Counted from the stretch's first letter, positions 1-13,490 are shown. The stretch: 64,000 bases of DNA from Micromonospora saelicesensis (GCF_900091575.1 NZ_FMCR01000001.1:1116001-1180000); one strand, 5' to 3'. Numbers and translations: made by a program. Notes: a model not told the origin generated them from the sequence alone.

Positions 1-125
1 GGCTGCGGGCACAGTGGGCCGACACCCTCGGCCCGGAACGGGTCACCGCCCTGGAGGACGACCTGCGCGCGATGGCCTCGGCCAACTGGTTCCGGCTCGA
101 CGTGCCCGGCTGGTTCGGCGGCTGA
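1..125 (+). CDS. C-terminal end of an unidentified protein (5' part outside window)
   Basis: Only the last 40 codons are inside the window, read from base 3 to a TGA at 123-125. The tail is helical (ALEDDLRAMASAN) and ends WFRLDVPGWFGG. Such a helical tail would fit a small winged-helix regulator, but nothing here proves a family. Codon use matches the surrounding chromosome. Confidence 0.5.
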   Translation, partial: LRAQWADTLGPERVTALEDDLRAMASANWFRLDVPGWFGG

Positions 126-274
126 TCGCGGGAGCGGGCGGCGAGCGAGACCTCCGGGCCGTCCTGCTGGGTGGCCCGGGTCGGGTGCGGGGACGCCTGC
201 GGCTGCGCGGCTGAGCGGACGGTCAGTGGGTGCGCGCCTAGCCGAATGGCGGGACGTCGGCGCAGAGTGGATCC

Positions 275-514
275 ATGTCGGACGCCTACGTCGTCGGTGA
301 CCCGGACGGGCTGTCTCCCCTGCTGGTCGCGCTCCGCGACGCCGTCGCCCGGGAGTTGCACGCCCAACTGGCGCTGCGCGGCGAGCGGATCGAGCTGGCC
401 GATCTGCCCGAGGTGTCTTACCAGGTCACTCTGCGCGTGGACGAGACCCTGCGCAGCATCCTCAGCCGCCGACATCCCCCCGTGCGGCCCGGACGCCCTC
501 AGTCGCCCGAATAG
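275..514 (+). CDS. Small hypothetical protein (79 aa)
   Basis: ATG start at 275, no strong Shine-Dalgarno. The product is acidic and mostly helical, without a membrane segment or signal peptide; a central stretch (LADLPEVSYQVTLRVDET) could form a helix-strand-helix unit. I recognise no family. Its last 16 bases overlap, tail to tail, the end of the reverse-strand ATPase gene. It could be a chance ORF in GC-rich DNA, but the amino-acid composition looks like a real small protein. Confidence 0.45.
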   Translation: MSDAYVVGDPDGLSPLLVALRDAVARELHAQLALRGERIELADLPEVSYQVTLRVDETLRSILSRRHPPVRPGRPQSPE

Positions 515-1986
515 AGCCGCGACGGATCGACGAGGACGACATCGGGACGCTGACGGGCCTCGTGCCGAAGTTCGTCGGTGAACCCCGCCGCGCTCGCAAG
601 CAGCAATCGGGCGTTCCGCACGTCCAGGCCGGGACGTGCGGCGAGTAGGCCACGTGCCCGGCCCAGTCGATCCAACTCGGGCCGACCCAGCGTGCGACCC
701 CACTTGACCTCTCCGATGGCGAGCAGCGGCCGAGGGCCGTCGCCGAACGGCGGCTCGCCGAACGCCACCAGGTCGAGTTCCAGGCTGGTACGGGTGGAGG
801 GATCGCTGAGGACGGCCGCGCTGGCCTCCGCGACGACACCGCCGAACGTCTCCGGCGTGGCGAAGCGCAGGGCCCACTGCCGGACGATCTCCTCGAACGC
901 TGGTCCCAGGACCGCGCTTGAGTAACGGCGATTGGAACGCCTCCAGACGTCCGCGCCACGCCGCTGCTCCAAGGCCGTCCAGGAGGGTCGCATGACCGCC
1001 TGATAGAACGTGATCAGGGGTTCGGCGATGCGGTAACGGCTACGCCCGCTACGGAGGGGGTCGGGCTCGCGAATGAGGAGACCCGCGTCCTCAAGGACGG
1101 TGAGCGGGTGCTGGAGGTCGGTGGCCTTCCGTCCGATGTACCCGGCGATCCCCCCTCGGGTGCCGTTGCCTTCCGCGACCGCGGACAGCACGGAATGGTA
1201 GAGCGCGGTGTCCCTCAGGTCGGGATCCTCGGCGAGCAGATAGCGAGCCTCACGGAACAACGGGCGCGCCGGATTCAGCACGGCGCGCACGACCCAGTCG
1301 TCGAAATCATCCGGCCCGTCGGGCACATCGTCCTGGACGTATTCCCGTCGATAGGCTGGCGTGCCCCCGACGATGGCGAACACGCGAGCAGCGAGCGCCG
1401 GATCTTCGATCCCCCAGAACGTCGCGGCGGCCCGATAGTCCAACGGTGGCACGGGCAGTTCGAGCCCTGCCCGCCCGCGTAGCGGGGCCGAACCGGCAAG
1501 CAGACCACCCATGAACGACAGTGCCGAGCCGCACAGCAGCAGGCGCGTACGAGACTCGGTGCGCTCGACCCGGCCCGGCGTGAGGGCGTGCTGAATGATC
1601 GACGGGAGATCCCGACTGGATCGGGCAAGGTAGGGGAACTCGTCGATCACCACGGTGACCGGGCGACGCTGGCCCAGCGCGAGCAGCGCGTCCACCGCAC
1701 CCGACCAGTCTTCCAGGCGAAGCGGCCCAGGCGCGTCGGTGTGCCGGCCGAGAGCCTCCCCGAGTCGACGCAGCGACTCTGCCGGGGTCGCCTCGGTCGC
1801 CCCGAAGTAGAAACCGTCGGTGGCGCGGGCCAACTCGTACAACAACAGAGTCTTGCCCTGCCGGCGTCGGCCGCTGACCACGCCCAGCGTCGCACCGGGC
1901 CGCTCGTCCGTGGCGAACCGGACCAGCTCCGCCCATTCGACGTCACGGTCGAAGATTTCCGCTGGTTTGGAGAGCTTCACTGCCAC
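499..1986 (-). CDS. AAA/ARC-type ATPase with C-terminal DUF234-like nuclease-fold domain
   Basis: A 495-residue P-loop ATPase of the archaeal-ATPase/DUF234 class. Walker A is GRRRQGKT at about residues 39-46 and Walker B is VTVVIDEFPYL at about 110-120. A winged-helix-like middle follows. The C-terminus carries ELDLV and then GEVKW, the spacing of a PD-(D/E)xK nuclease-like core as proposed for DUF234. Such proteins occur in archaea and bacteria with unclear roles, often discussed with toxin, defence or DNA-repair functions. Start is GTG (GTG GCA GTG AAG). It stands alone downstream of the cytochrome operon behind a near-perfect palindrome at 1998-2034, which may be its own operator. Confidence 0.85.
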   Translation of the reverse strand: MAVKLSKPAEIFDRDVEWAELVRFATDERPGATLGVVSGRRRQGKTLLLYELARATDGFYFGATEATPAESLRRLGEALGRHTDAPGPLRLEDWSGAVDALLALGQRRPVTVVIDEFPYLARSSRDLPSIIQHALTPGRVERTESRTRLLLCGSALSFMGGLLAGSAPLRGRAGLELPVPPLDYRAAATFWGIEDPALAARVFAIVGGTPAYRREYVQDDVPDGPDDFDDWVVRAVLNPARPLFREARYLLAEDPDLRDTALYHSVLSAVAEGNGTRGGIAGYIGRKATDLQHPLTVLEDAGLLIREPDPLRSGRSRYRIAEPLITFYQAVMRPSWTALEQRRGADVWRRSNRRYSSAVLGPAFEEIVRQWALRFATPETFGGVVAEASAAVLSDPSTRTSLELDLVAFGEPPFGDGPRPLLAIGEVKWGRTLGRPELDRLGRARGLLAARPGLDVRNARLLLASAAGFTDELRHEARQRPDVVLVDPSRLYSGD

Positions 1987-1997
1987 ATCCCCACAAG

Positions 1998-2034
1998 ATG
2001 TAGAACTACGCTTCTAAGAAGTGTAGTTCTACAT
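1998..2034. promoter_or_regulatory. 37-nt near-perfect palindrome upstream of the ATPase gene
   Basis: The two 18-base halves are symmetric about base 2016 with one mismatch (2010 against 2022). The outer arms read ATGTAGAACTAC / GTAGTTCTACAT and the inner arms CTTCT / AGAAG. It begins 11 bases upstream of the GTG at 1986 and ends 15 bases after the ccsB stop. It is much more AT-rich than its surroundings and has no T-run. A protein operator seems likelier than an intrinsic terminator, but both remain possible. Confidence 0.75.
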
Positions 2035-2049
2035 TCTGCCAACAGTGGT

Positions 2050-3021
2050 TCAGTCCAGCCCACCGTACGAGTGCAGGCCGGTGAAGAAGATGTTCACGCC
2101 GAACAGGTTCATCAGCATGGTGAGGAAGCCGAGCACCGCGATCCAGGTGGCCACGTTGCGCTTCACGCTGGGCGTCGCCCGGGCGTGCAGGTAGCCGGCG
2201 TACACCACCCAGGAGATGAACGCCCAGGTCTCCTTCGGGTCCCAGCCCCAGGGCCGACCCCAGGCCGCCTCGGCCCAGATGGCTCCGGCGATCACCGCGA
2301 AGGTGAAGATCGGGAACGCGAAGGCGTGCAGAGCGAAGGTCAGCCGCTCCAGGCCGACCGCGCCGGGCAGCCGCTTGGCCAGGGTGTACGGGAAGCTCCG
2401 CTTGCCCTGCTCGTACCCGCTGCGCATCAGGAAGCCGACCGCCGGCACCACGCCGAGCAGGAAGATGCCGGACGCGAAGACGATCGTCGAGACGTGGATG
2501 ATGAACCAGTACGAGTTCAGCGCCGGGACCAGCGGCACGATCGGCACGTACAGCACCAGCTCGGCGGTGGCGACCAGCAGCACCATCACCAGGGTGAGGA
2601 ACAGCCCGAGCTTGCGCAGCGACGGGCGCTTCCAGAGCACCACCAGCCAGGCGGCCACCCCGATGAACGTCACCGTGAGCACGAACTCGTACATGTTGCC
2701 CCAGGGCATCCGGTCCGCGGCGAGCCCACGGGTGACCAGCGCCGCCAGGTGCAGCACGGCGGCGACCGCGGTCGCCCCCACCCCGAAGAGGCCCGCCAGC
2801 CGGGCCCGCCCTGCGGAACGGTCGACAGTTGGCGGCGACGGGACCTTCGCGGGCGGCATCGGGACGACACCGCCGCCGGCACCGACCAACTCGCGCACCG
2901 GAGCCGCCGTGGCGACCCGGGTACGCACGTTGCCCAGCGCGTACTCGACTGCGTGGCCGATCATCGCGACCAGGTACGCCAGGATCGCGAAGGTCACCAG
3001 ATTGTCGGAGAGTGCGGACAT
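2050..3021 (-). CDS. ccsB: Cytochrome c biogenesis protein CcsB/ResC (CcsA superfamily)
   Basis: Integral membrane haem-handling subunit of system II cytochrome c maturation, working with ResB to move haem out and attach it to apocytochromes. About 323 residues with multiple hydrophobic helices. The WWD-like haem motif is visible near the C-terminus (WGRPWGWDPKETW), followed by a conserved FISWVVYAGYLHAR helix. The start is the ATG at 3021, overlapping the resB TGA by one base (TGATG), with GAAGGAG 8 bases upstream; an adjacent GTG at 3024 is possible. Last gene of the hemL-ccs operon. Confidence 0.93.
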   Translation of the reverse strand: MSALSDNLVTFAILAYLVAMIGHAVEYALGNVRTRVATAAPVRELVGAGGGVVPMPPAKVPSPPTVDRSAGRARLAGLFGVGATAVAAVLHLAALVTRGLAADRMPWGNMYEFVLTVTFIGVAAWLVVLWKRPSLRKLGLFLTLVMVLLVATAELVLYVPIVPLVPALNSYWFIIHVSTIVFASGIFLLGVVPAVGFLMRSGYEQGKRSFPYTLAKRLPGAVGLERLTFALHAFAFPIFTFAVIAGAIWAEAAWGRPWGWDPKETWAFISWVVYAGYLHARATPSVKRNVATWIAVLGFLTMLMNLFGVNIFFTGLHSYGGLD

Positions 3022-4664
3022 CACTCGGCTCCTTCTCGCACGCCGGCCCGCTCAGCGGAGTCAGCGCCATCACCAGTCCGTTCGGCACCGCTGACGGCGG
3101 CGACCAGCTGGGTGAACTCGTCGGCGAACCCTGGATAGTCGGTACGCGGCAACCCACCGACCTCCATCAAGCTACTACCGCTCGTCGGAGATCCTTCCCC
3201 GGGGTCGGCCGGCACCACCCGGAAGAACACCCGGCGGCGCTTCCCGAACAGCGAACCCATCAGCCCGACCAGCAGGACGCCGCAGCTGACCAGCAGCATC
3301 GTCGAGCCGGGATCGTGCCGGATGGAGAGGGTGACGTACCGCTCGGTGCCCAGGAACTCGACGGTCGTGCCGTCGTCCAGCTTCCAGGTCTCGCCCTTGC
3401 GGAGCAGTTTGGTGCCGACCTCCTTGACCTTGCCGGCCCGCACCTGCCGCTGGTCGAGTTGGTAGACCGAGCCGGGGATACCGGCGTCCAGGCCGAGGTT
3501 GCCCCGGTAGGCGACCAGGTTCAGCGCCGGGTTGCGCTCGGTCGGGTACTGCGAGCGGACGAACGGCGCCTGCTCGGGCGCCGTGGGCAGGTAGATGCCG
3601 GTGAACGCCATCTGCTGATCCGGTGCGCGCTGGCCGGTCGCCGGGTCGACGTTCGCGTCCGGGAAGGCCGCCAGCCCCTCGCTGGTCAGGCCCATGTCGC
3701 CGGTGGTCAGGAACGGCTCGTCACTGATCTGGCTGTTGCCGAACCGGTCGGTGTAGCGGATCACCGGGGCGTACCCGTGGCCGAGCAGGTAGACGCTCGC
3801 GTCGTTCAGGCGCAGCGGCGAGTTCACCGAGAAGTCGGCGCTGCGGGTCGGCTCGTCCGGGCCGTCGACGGTGACCGTGGCGTTGAAGAACTCCGGCTGG
3901 CCGGACGCCAGGAACCGGGCCTCGAAGTCGTCCAGCCGCAGGCAGAAGCGGGGCAGGTCGGCACTGCTCACCTGGGGGCCGAGCTTCGCCTCGGCGTACT
4001 GCTGGCGGGTGTTGCAGAACGCGTTGTCCGCGCCGGCCACCAGCAGCCGGTTGCCGCTCCAGCCGTACCAGGAGCCGAGCGCCACCCCGATCAGCACCGC
4101 GATCAGCGAGGTGTGGAACAGCAGGTTGCCGGTCTCCTTGAGGTAGCCCTTCTCGGCGGAGACCTCGTCGCCGCGCACCTCGACGCGCCAACGGCGCTTG
4201 CGCAGCGCCTCCGCGATCGCCGCCGCCCCACCGGGCGGGGCGGGCAGCACTGTGTGCTGCGGCAGCCGGGCCATCCGCTTCGGCGCGGCCGGGGGCCGGG
4301 ACCGCAGCGTGCGGACGTGGTCGCGCAGCCGGGGCGTGATGCAGCCGATCAGGGAGGTGAACAGCAGCAGGTAGATCGCGGAGAACCAGACCGACCCGAA
4401 GACCTCGAACGCGCCGATCCGGTCCAGTCGGGGGGCCCAGTCCGGGTGGTCGACGAAGTACTCGTTGACCTTCTCCGGGCTGATCCCGCGCTGCGGCAGC
4501 ACCGAGCCGGGGATGGCGGCGATCGCGAGCAGGAAGAGCAGGATCAGCGCCGTACGCATGCTGGTGAGCTGCCGCCACGAGTTGCGCAGCAGGGCCAGCA
4601 GCCGGTTCGGCCGGCGGCGTGGCGCGGGCGCCGCGGTCTCCGGTCGGTCGTCGACGACCGTCAT
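3021..4664 (-). CDS. resB: Cytochrome c biogenesis protein ResB
   Basis: Membrane partner of CcsB in system II cytochrome c synthesis. About 547 residues: a proline/arginine-rich N-terminus, helices at LILLFLLAIAAIPGSVLP and AIYLLLFTSLIGCI, a third at LFHTSLIAVLIGVALG, a large extracytoplasmic domain, and a last helix (LLVSCGVLLVGLMGSLFG) before a short cytoplasmic tail, the usual ResB topology. Start is ATG 4664 (MTVVDDRPETA), sharing one base with the ccdA stop. The open frame runs far upstream without a stop, so the coupled start and the hydrophobic pattern decide the N-terminus. Confidence 0.93.
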   Translation of the reverse strand: MTVVDDRPETAAPAPRRRPNRLLALLRNSWRQLTSMRTALILLFLLAIAAIPGSVLPQRGISPEKVNEYFVDHPDWAPRLDRIGAFEVFGSVWFSAIYLLLFTSLIGCITPRLRDHVRTLRSRPPAAPKRMARLPQHTVLPAPPGGAAAIAEALRKRRWRVEVRGDEVSAEKGYLKETGNLLFHTSLIAVLIGVALGSWYGWSGNRLLVAGADNAFCNTRQQYAEAKLGPQVSSADLPRFCLRLDDFEARFLASGQPEFFNATVTVDGPDEPTRSADFSVNSPLRLNDASVYLLGHGYAPVIRYTDRFGNSQISDEPFLTTGDMGLTSEGLAAFPDANVDPATGQRAPDQQMAFTGIYLPTAPEQAPFVRSQYPTERNPALNLVAYRGNLGLDAGIPGSVYQLDQRQVRAGKVKEVGTKLLRKGETWKLDDGTTVEFLGTERYVTLSIRHDPGSTMLLVSCGVLLVGLMGSLFGKRRRVFFRVVPADPGEGSPTSGSSLMEVGGLPRTDYPGFADEFTQLVAAVSGAERTGDGADSAERAGVREGAE

Positions 4665-5482
4665 CAGATGCTCACCTCGCCCACCCCGACGGTGGTCTGC
4701 AGCCAGATCACGAAGCTCTGCCATCCGCCGGTGACCAGGGCCAGACCGATCAGGATGAGCAGGGCGCCGCCGACCCGGGTGACCCAGCGGCTGTTGCGCC
4801 GGACGGCGCGGAAGACCCCGAGCAGGCGTTCGAAGCCCAGCCCGAAGACGATGAACGGTATCCCCAACCCGAGGCAGTACGCCACGGCGAGCACCACGGC
4901 TCGGTCGCTCTGGCCGCTGGCGGTGGCCATGCCCATCACCGCGCCGAGCGTGGGGCCGGTGCAGGGCACCCAACTGAGCGCGAAGACCGCACCGAAGACC
5001 GGTGCGCCGAGCAGCCCGGCCGACGGCAACCGGGAGATCCGGAACTCCCGTTGCAGGGCCGGGATCATCCCCAGGTAGCTCAACCCCGCCACGATGATCA
5101 GCACGCCGACGCCGATCTGCAACTCGCGCTTGTAGTCGAAGAACACCCGGCCGATGCTGGCGAAGAGGATCGCCGTGGCCACGAAGACGACTGTGAAACC
5201 GCCGATGAAGAGCAGCGTCCCGGCGAGCACCCGACCCTTGACCGCGCCGGCCCGCGCGACCCGCTCCTTGACCGCGACGCCCCCGCTGGCCGGTGCGGGG
5301 TCGGCCTCCGGCCGCCGGCCCTCCAGGTCGGCGCCGGCCAGACCGGTCACGTACGACAGGTAACCCGGGACGAGGGGAAGCACACACGGGGAGAGGAAGC
5401 TGACCAGGCCGGCGAGCGCCGCCGCGCCGATGGCGAGCAGCAGCGGCCCGCTGAGGGCCAGTTGCTCGAAGGTCTCGCCCAT
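4664..5482 (-). CDS. ccdA: Thiol:disulfide interchange membrane protein CcdA
   Basis: Six-helix membrane protein that carries reducing equivalents from cytoplasmic thioredoxin across the membrane to keep apocytochrome c cysteines reduced. About 272 residues. The first catalytic cysteine lies in FLSPCVLPLVPGYLSY near residue 30 and the second in LSWVPCTGPTLGA, the canonical CcdA pair. Start ATG 5482 (MGETFEQLAL) overlaps the preceding TGA by one base. It sits between the thioredoxin-like gene, its likely reductant partner, and resB. Confidence 0.94.
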   Translation of the reverse strand: MGETFEQLALSGPLLLAIGAAALAGLVSFLSPCVLPLVPGYLSYVTGLAGADLEGRRPEADPAPASGGVAVKERVARAGAVKGRVLAGTLLFIGGFTVVFVATAILFASIGRVFFDYKRELQIGVGVLIIVAGLSYLGMIPALQREFRISRLPSAGLLGAPVFGAVFALSWVPCTGPTLGAVMGMATASGQSDRAVVLAVAYCLGLGIPFIVFGLGFERLLGVFRAVRRNSRWVTRVGGALLILIGLALVTGGWQSFVIWLQTTVGVGEVSI

Positions 5483-6051
5483 CAGTTCGGGGCCGACTTC
5501 TCGGCGGCGATCCGTTCGACGATCGGTTGCAGGCCCTCCTGCTTGACGGCGGCCCGGATCACCGCGGCGATCCGGCCGTCCCGGTCGAGCACCACAGTCG
5601 CCGGCACGCTGTTCGGCGGGATGTCCAGCGCGAGTGCCGTCTTGCTGGACGGGTCGAACAGGCTCGGATAGGTGACCCGGCCCTTTTCGAACGCCTTGGC
5701 CTTGTCCCGCGAATCCTGGACGTTGATGCCGAGGAAGTTCACCCCGGAACCCTTGGTGGCCTGGTAGACGGCTTCCAGATCGTCCGCCTCGGCGCGGCAC
5801 GGCGCGCACCAGGAACCCCAGAAGTTGACCACCACGACCTGACCGCGCGCCTCGCTGACGTCGTAGCTGCCGCCGAGCAGCAGCTCACCGGCGACCTTCG
5901 GGGGTGCGGAGCGCTGGTCCGGTGCGCACTCGAAGATCCCGTCGGTGGTGGTCGTGCAGGTCTTCTCCTGCGCCTTCGACGACGTGCAGCCGACCAGCGC
6001 CACCGCGGCGACGGCGGCGAGCAGACCGGCGGTCCACCTCCGGGCGTTCAT
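5482..6051 (-). CDS. resA: ResA/TlpA-like thioredoxin-fold lipoprotein
   Basis: Extracytoplasmic thiol-disulfide reductase for cytochrome c apoprotein. 189 residues with a lipoprotein signal (helix LLAAVAAVALVGC, lipobox LVGC) and the active site WCAPC in VNFWGSWCAPCRAEAD. An extra cysteine pair near the N-terminus (TCTTTTDGIFEC) may form a structural disulfide. The cis-proline region reads PNSVPATVVLD. Start ATG 6051 overlaps the phosphatase stop by one base. Order and coupling match the conserved actinobacterial hemL-to-ccsA cluster known from mycobacteria. Confidence 0.92.
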   Translation of the reverse strand: MNARRWTAGLLAAVAAVALVGCTSSKAQEKTCTTTTDGIFECAPDQRSAPPKVAGELLLGGSYDVSEARGQVVVVNFWGSWCAPCRAEADDLEAVYQATKGSGVNFLGINVQDSRDKAKAFEKGRVTYPSLFDPSSKTALALDIPPNSVPATVVLDRDGRIAAVIRAAVKQEGLQPIVERIAAEKSAPN

Positions 6052-6698
6052 CAGGCCCCCTTGGCCGTCCGGGCTGTCGCGGAGAGAGCGATCAGGTGCG
6101 CGGCCGGCTCGCTGTAGCCGATGCCCGCCACCTTCGCGCCGTCGAAGTGGAACGAGGTGAGACTCGCCAGCCCGCACTGCCGCTTGCGCGGGTCGTGCCA
6201 GAGCCGCTTGCGCTCGACGTAACGGCGCAACGTCCAGATCGGGAGCTGGTGCGACACCAGCACCGCCTCGCGGCCCTCGGCCGCGACCCGGGCGGCGTGC
6301 ACGGCGGCGAACATCCGCTCGGCGATCACCCGGTACGCCTCACCCCAGGACGGGGTCACCGGGTCGCGCAGCACCCACCAGTTGCGCGGGTCGCGGAACG
6401 ACCCGTCACCCGGGGAGACCTTCTTGCCCTCGAACCAGTTGGCGCTCTCGATCAGCCGCTCGTCCACCCCGACCGGCAGCCCGAACTGGGCGGCGATCGG
6501 CTCGGCGGTCTGCTGGGCGCGCTCCAGCGGGCTGGCCACCACGTGCACGATCTCTCGCTCGGCCAGGCCCTGCGCGGCGGCCTTGGCCATCTGCACACCC
6601 AGCTCGGAGAGGCGGAAACCGGGCAGCCGGCCGTAGAGGATCTGGTCGGGGTTGTACACCTCGCCGTGCCGAAGCACGTGGACCACCGTCTTGCTCAA
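6051..6698 (-). CDS. Histidine phosphatase superfamily protein (phosphoglycerate-mutase-like)
   Basis: A 215-residue protein of the histidine phosphatase branch. The catalytic RHGE motif is at the N-terminus (HVLRHGEVYNP) and the second histidine is in VLVSHQLPI. The substrate is unknown. An equivalent gene sits between hemL and the thioredoxin-like gene in mycobacteria, which implies a conserved but undefined link to haem or cytochrome assembly. The start is a TTG at 6698, nine bases after the hemL TAG; no ATG is available in the right place, and a G-rich stretch across the hemL stop can act as ribosome site. Confidence 0.88.
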   Translation of the reverse strand: MSKTVVHVLRHGEVYNPDQILYGRLPGFRLSELGVQMAKAAAQGLAEREIVHVVASPLERAQQTAEPIAAQFGLPVGVDERLIESANWFEGKKVSPGDGSFRDPRNWWVLRDPVTPSWGEAYRVIAERMFAAVHAARVAAEGREAVLVSHQLPIWTLRRYVERKRLWHDPRKRQCGLASLTSFHFDGAKVAGIGYSEPAAHLIALSATARTAKGA

Positions 6699-6704
6699 GG
6701 TCTT

Positions 6705-8042
6705 CTACCCCCCGTGACCGGCCGCTGCCGCCGCGTTCGCCGCCGTGGGCAGCGCGTCGGCGATGTGTTCCAGAGCGGCGTCGTCCAGCGCCGCCGACAC
6801 GAACCACGACTCGAACGCGCTCGGCGGCAGGTAGACGCCGGCGGCGAGCATCGCGTGGAAGAACGCCTTGAACGCCGGCACCTGCTGGGTGCGTGCGCTG
6901 TCGTAGTCGACCACGTCGGCGTCGGTGAAGAAGACCGAGAACATGCTGCCCGCGTACGAAAGCCGGTGCGGGACCCCGGCGGCGGCCAACGCGTCGGACG
7001 CCAGCTTGCCCACGACGGCGGCCGTCTCGTCGAGGCGCTGGTACAGCGCGTCGTCGGCGAGCCGCAGGGTCGCCAGGCCGGCGGCGCAGGCGAGCGGGTT
7101 ACCGGAGAGGGTGCCGGCCTGGTAGACCGGGCCGGCCGGCGCGAGCCGCGCCATGATGTCCGCGCGCCCGCCGAACGCCGCGGCGGGCAGGCCGCCACCC
7201 ATGACCTTGCCGTACGTCCACAGGTCGGCGTCGGAGGCGTCGAGGCCGTGCCACCCGGCGCGGGAGACCCGGAACCCGGTCATCACCTCGTCCACCACCA
7301 GCAGGGCGCCGTGTGCGTGCGCGATCCGGGCGAGCTGCTGGTTGAAGCCGTCGCGGGGGGCCACCACGCCCATGTTGCCGGCGGCGGCCTCGGTGATCAC
7401 CGCGGCGATGTGCTGGCCCTCGGCGGCGAACGCCTCCTCGACGGCCCGGATGTCGTTGTACGGAAGCACTATCGTCTCGCTGGCCGCCGCGCCGGTCACA
7501 CCGGGCGAGTCGGGCAGGCCCAGGGTGGCCACGCCGGAGCCAGCGGCGGCGAGCAGTGCATCGACGTGGCCGTGGTAGCAGCCGGCGAACTTGACGATCT
7601 TCGAGCGGCCGGTGAAGCCGCGGGCCAACCGGATCGCCGACATGGTCGCCTCGGTGCCGGAGTTGACCAGCCGGACCTGCTCCATGGGGGTCCGATCGAC
7701 CAGCTCGGCGGCCAGCTCCACCTCACCCGGCGTGGGCGTGCCGAAGCTGGTGCCCTTGGCGGCGGCTGCCTGGACGGCCTCCACCACCTCCGGGTGGGCG
7801 TGCCCGAGGATCAGCGGACCCCAGGAGCAGACCAGGTCGACGTAGCGGCGACCGTCGGCGTCGTACAGCCACGGGCCCTCACCACGGACCATGAAACGCG
7901 GGGTGCCGCCGACCGCCTGGAAGGCGCGCACAGGGGAGTTCACCCCGCCCGGCACGATGGCGCGGGCGCGGTCGAACAGGGCCTCGGAGGCCGGCGCGTC
8001 GGCTGGGTAGCGGCCGGATCCGGCGGGAAAGATGTCGGTCAC
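6705..8042 (-). CDS. hemL: Glutamate-1-semialdehyde 2,1-aminomutase
   Basis: PLP-dependent enzyme of the C5 pathway, converting glutamate-1-semialdehyde to 5-aminolevulinate for haem synthesis. 445 residues, normal for the family. Landmarks are [12 protein letters not shown] at the N-terminus, [16 protein letters not shown] for cofactor phosphate binding, VDEVMTGFR, and the Schiff-base lysine in [10 protein letters not shown]. The start is GTG 8042 ([10 protein letters not shown]). It leads an operon with the cytochrome c assembly genes, tying haem supply to haem attachment. Confidence 0.95.
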   Translation of the reverse strand: MTDIFPAGSGRYPADAPASEALFDRARAIVPGGVNSPVRAFQAVGGTPRFMVRGEGPWLYDADGRRYVDLVCSWGPLILGHAHPEVVEAVQAAAAKGTSFGTPTPGEVELAAELVDRTPMEQVRLVNSGTEATMSAIRLARGFTGRSKIVKFAGCYHGHVDALLAAAGSGVATLGLPDSPGVTGAAASETIVLPYNDIRAVEEAFAAEGQHIAAVITEAAAGNMGVVAPRDGFNQQLARIAHAHGALLVVDEVMTGFRVSRAGWHGLDASDADLWTYGKVMGGGLPAAAFGGRADIMARLAPAGPVYQAGTLSGNPLACAAGLATLRLADDALYQRLDETAAVVGKLASDALAAAGVPHRLSYAGSMFSVFFTDADVVDYDSARTQQVPAFKAFFHAMLAAGVYLPPSAFESWFVSAALDDAALEHIADALPTAANAAAAAGHGG

Positions 8043-8208
8043 GATGCCGCCATTGTGACAGCGCCGGACGGTCAACCAGCAGCCACCCCGTGGTGGGGTT
8101 ACCCGGCTCACCTGTGACCCGCGCCGGTCAGCAGCGCCGACACGGGGGCCTCGTGGCCTGGACGGCGACGGCTCGCGGCCTCGACAGGCCAGGTCGGTCG
8201 GATCGCGC

Positions 8209-8214
8209 TAGGCT
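8209..8214 (+). promoter_or_regulatory. -10 hexamer TAGGCT for the STAS gene (leaderless)
   Basis: TAGGCT lies exactly 6 bases before the GTG at 8221, matching the TAnnnT-N6/7-start pattern seen at many genes here. It implies transcription starts at or next to the start codon. No convincing -35 box is seen. Confidence 0.6.
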
Positions 8215-8220
8215 GACCGG

Positions 8221-8556
8221 GTGGATCGTGCCGAACTGTCCATCACGCTACACCGGACGGGCGACGAAGCAGTCTTGCGCCTGGCCGGTGAGATCGACAT
8301 GCTCACGGCGGCCCAGCTCTCCACCGTCGTCAACGAGGTGCTGGCCGACCCACCCCCGCGGATCGTCCTCGACCTCGGCGGCGTCACCTTCTGCGACTCG
8401 CAGGGCCTGGGCACCCTGGTCGTGCTCAGCCGCAAGGCCAGCCACGCGCAGAGCCTGCTGATGCTGACGCACGTGGGCGACTTCCTGATCCGCGTGCTGG
8501 ACATCACCGGCCTGCGCAGCGCCCTGATGATCCGCAACGACCAGCCCACCGGCTGA
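8221..8556 (+). CDS. Anti-sigma factor antagonist (STAS domain, SpoIIAA/RsbV type)
   Basis: A 111-residue single STAS domain that in partner switching binds an RsbW-like kinase and frees a sigma factor. The phosphorylatable serine is in FCDSQGLGTLVVL at about residues 58-70, the usual DSxGL site, so it should be a kinase and PP2C substrate. Starts at GTG 8221 directly after a leaderless-type -10. The RsbW-like/PP2C fusion at 13784 is a natural partner, but pairing is inference. It converges on the response regulator gene. Confidence 0.9.
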   Translation: MDRAELSITLHRTGDEAVLRLAGEIDMLTAAQLSTVVNEVLADPPPRIVLDLGGVTFCDSQGLGTLVVLSRKASHAQSLLMLTHVGDFLIRVLDITGLRSALMIRNDQPTG

Positions 8557-8571
8557 GCCCGCCCCGCCGCG

Positions 8572-9122
8572 TCAGGCGGTGTTGCCCCAACGGGCCTGTT
8601 CGAGCAGCCGTACCGCCCGGTCGCGGACCTCCGGGTCGTCCGAGCGGAGCTGGGCGGTCGCCTCGTCGACCGCGTCGGTGAGCCGCCGCCACTGCGTGTC
8701 GCGCTCGCGGACCAGATCCGACTGGGTGGCGAGCTGCCGGGTCTTCACCCACAGCTCGACGAAGACCGACACCTTGGCCCGGAGCACCCACGGGTCGAAC
8801 GGCTTGGTGAGGTAGTCCACCGCGCCCACCTGGTAACCCCGAAGGGCGAGCTGGGCGTCCCGGTCGGCGGCGGTGAGGAAGATGATCGGCACGTGCCGGG
8901 TCCGCTCGCGGCGCTTGATGTGGCTCGCCGTCTCGAAGCCGTCCATGTCCGGCATCTGCGCGTCCAACAGGATCACCGCGAAGTCGTCCACCAGCAGCTG
9001 CTTGAGCGCCGCCTCACCGCTCTCCACCGCCACGGACTGGACCGGCAGGCCCTGAAGGATCGCCTCCAGGGCCGTCAGGTTCTGCCGCCGGTCGTCCACG
9101 AGCAGCGCTTTGGCCATCTGGG

Positions 9123-9126
<4 letters not shown>
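8572..9126 (-). CDS. Response regulator (receiver domain plus short C-terminal helices)
   Basis: 184 residues with an N-terminal receiver: acidic pair VDDRR, phospho-acceptor aspartate in ILLDAQMPDMDGFE, conserved Thr in FLTAAD and Lys in LTKPFDPWVL. The last 60 residues are helical and charged, with no DNA-binding or enzymatic signature, so output is probably by protein contact. The GTG start overlaps the TGA of the upstream hybrid kinase (GTGA) with GAGGAG five bases before it. Coupling makes it the likely phosphate acceptor of that kinase. Confidence 0.9.

Positions 9127-13490
<4,364 letters not shown>

Noticed and set aside
2829..5078. 749-codon forward frame over resB/ccsB
   Set aside because: Opposite to well-recognised cytochrome assembly genes and of low-complexity composition.
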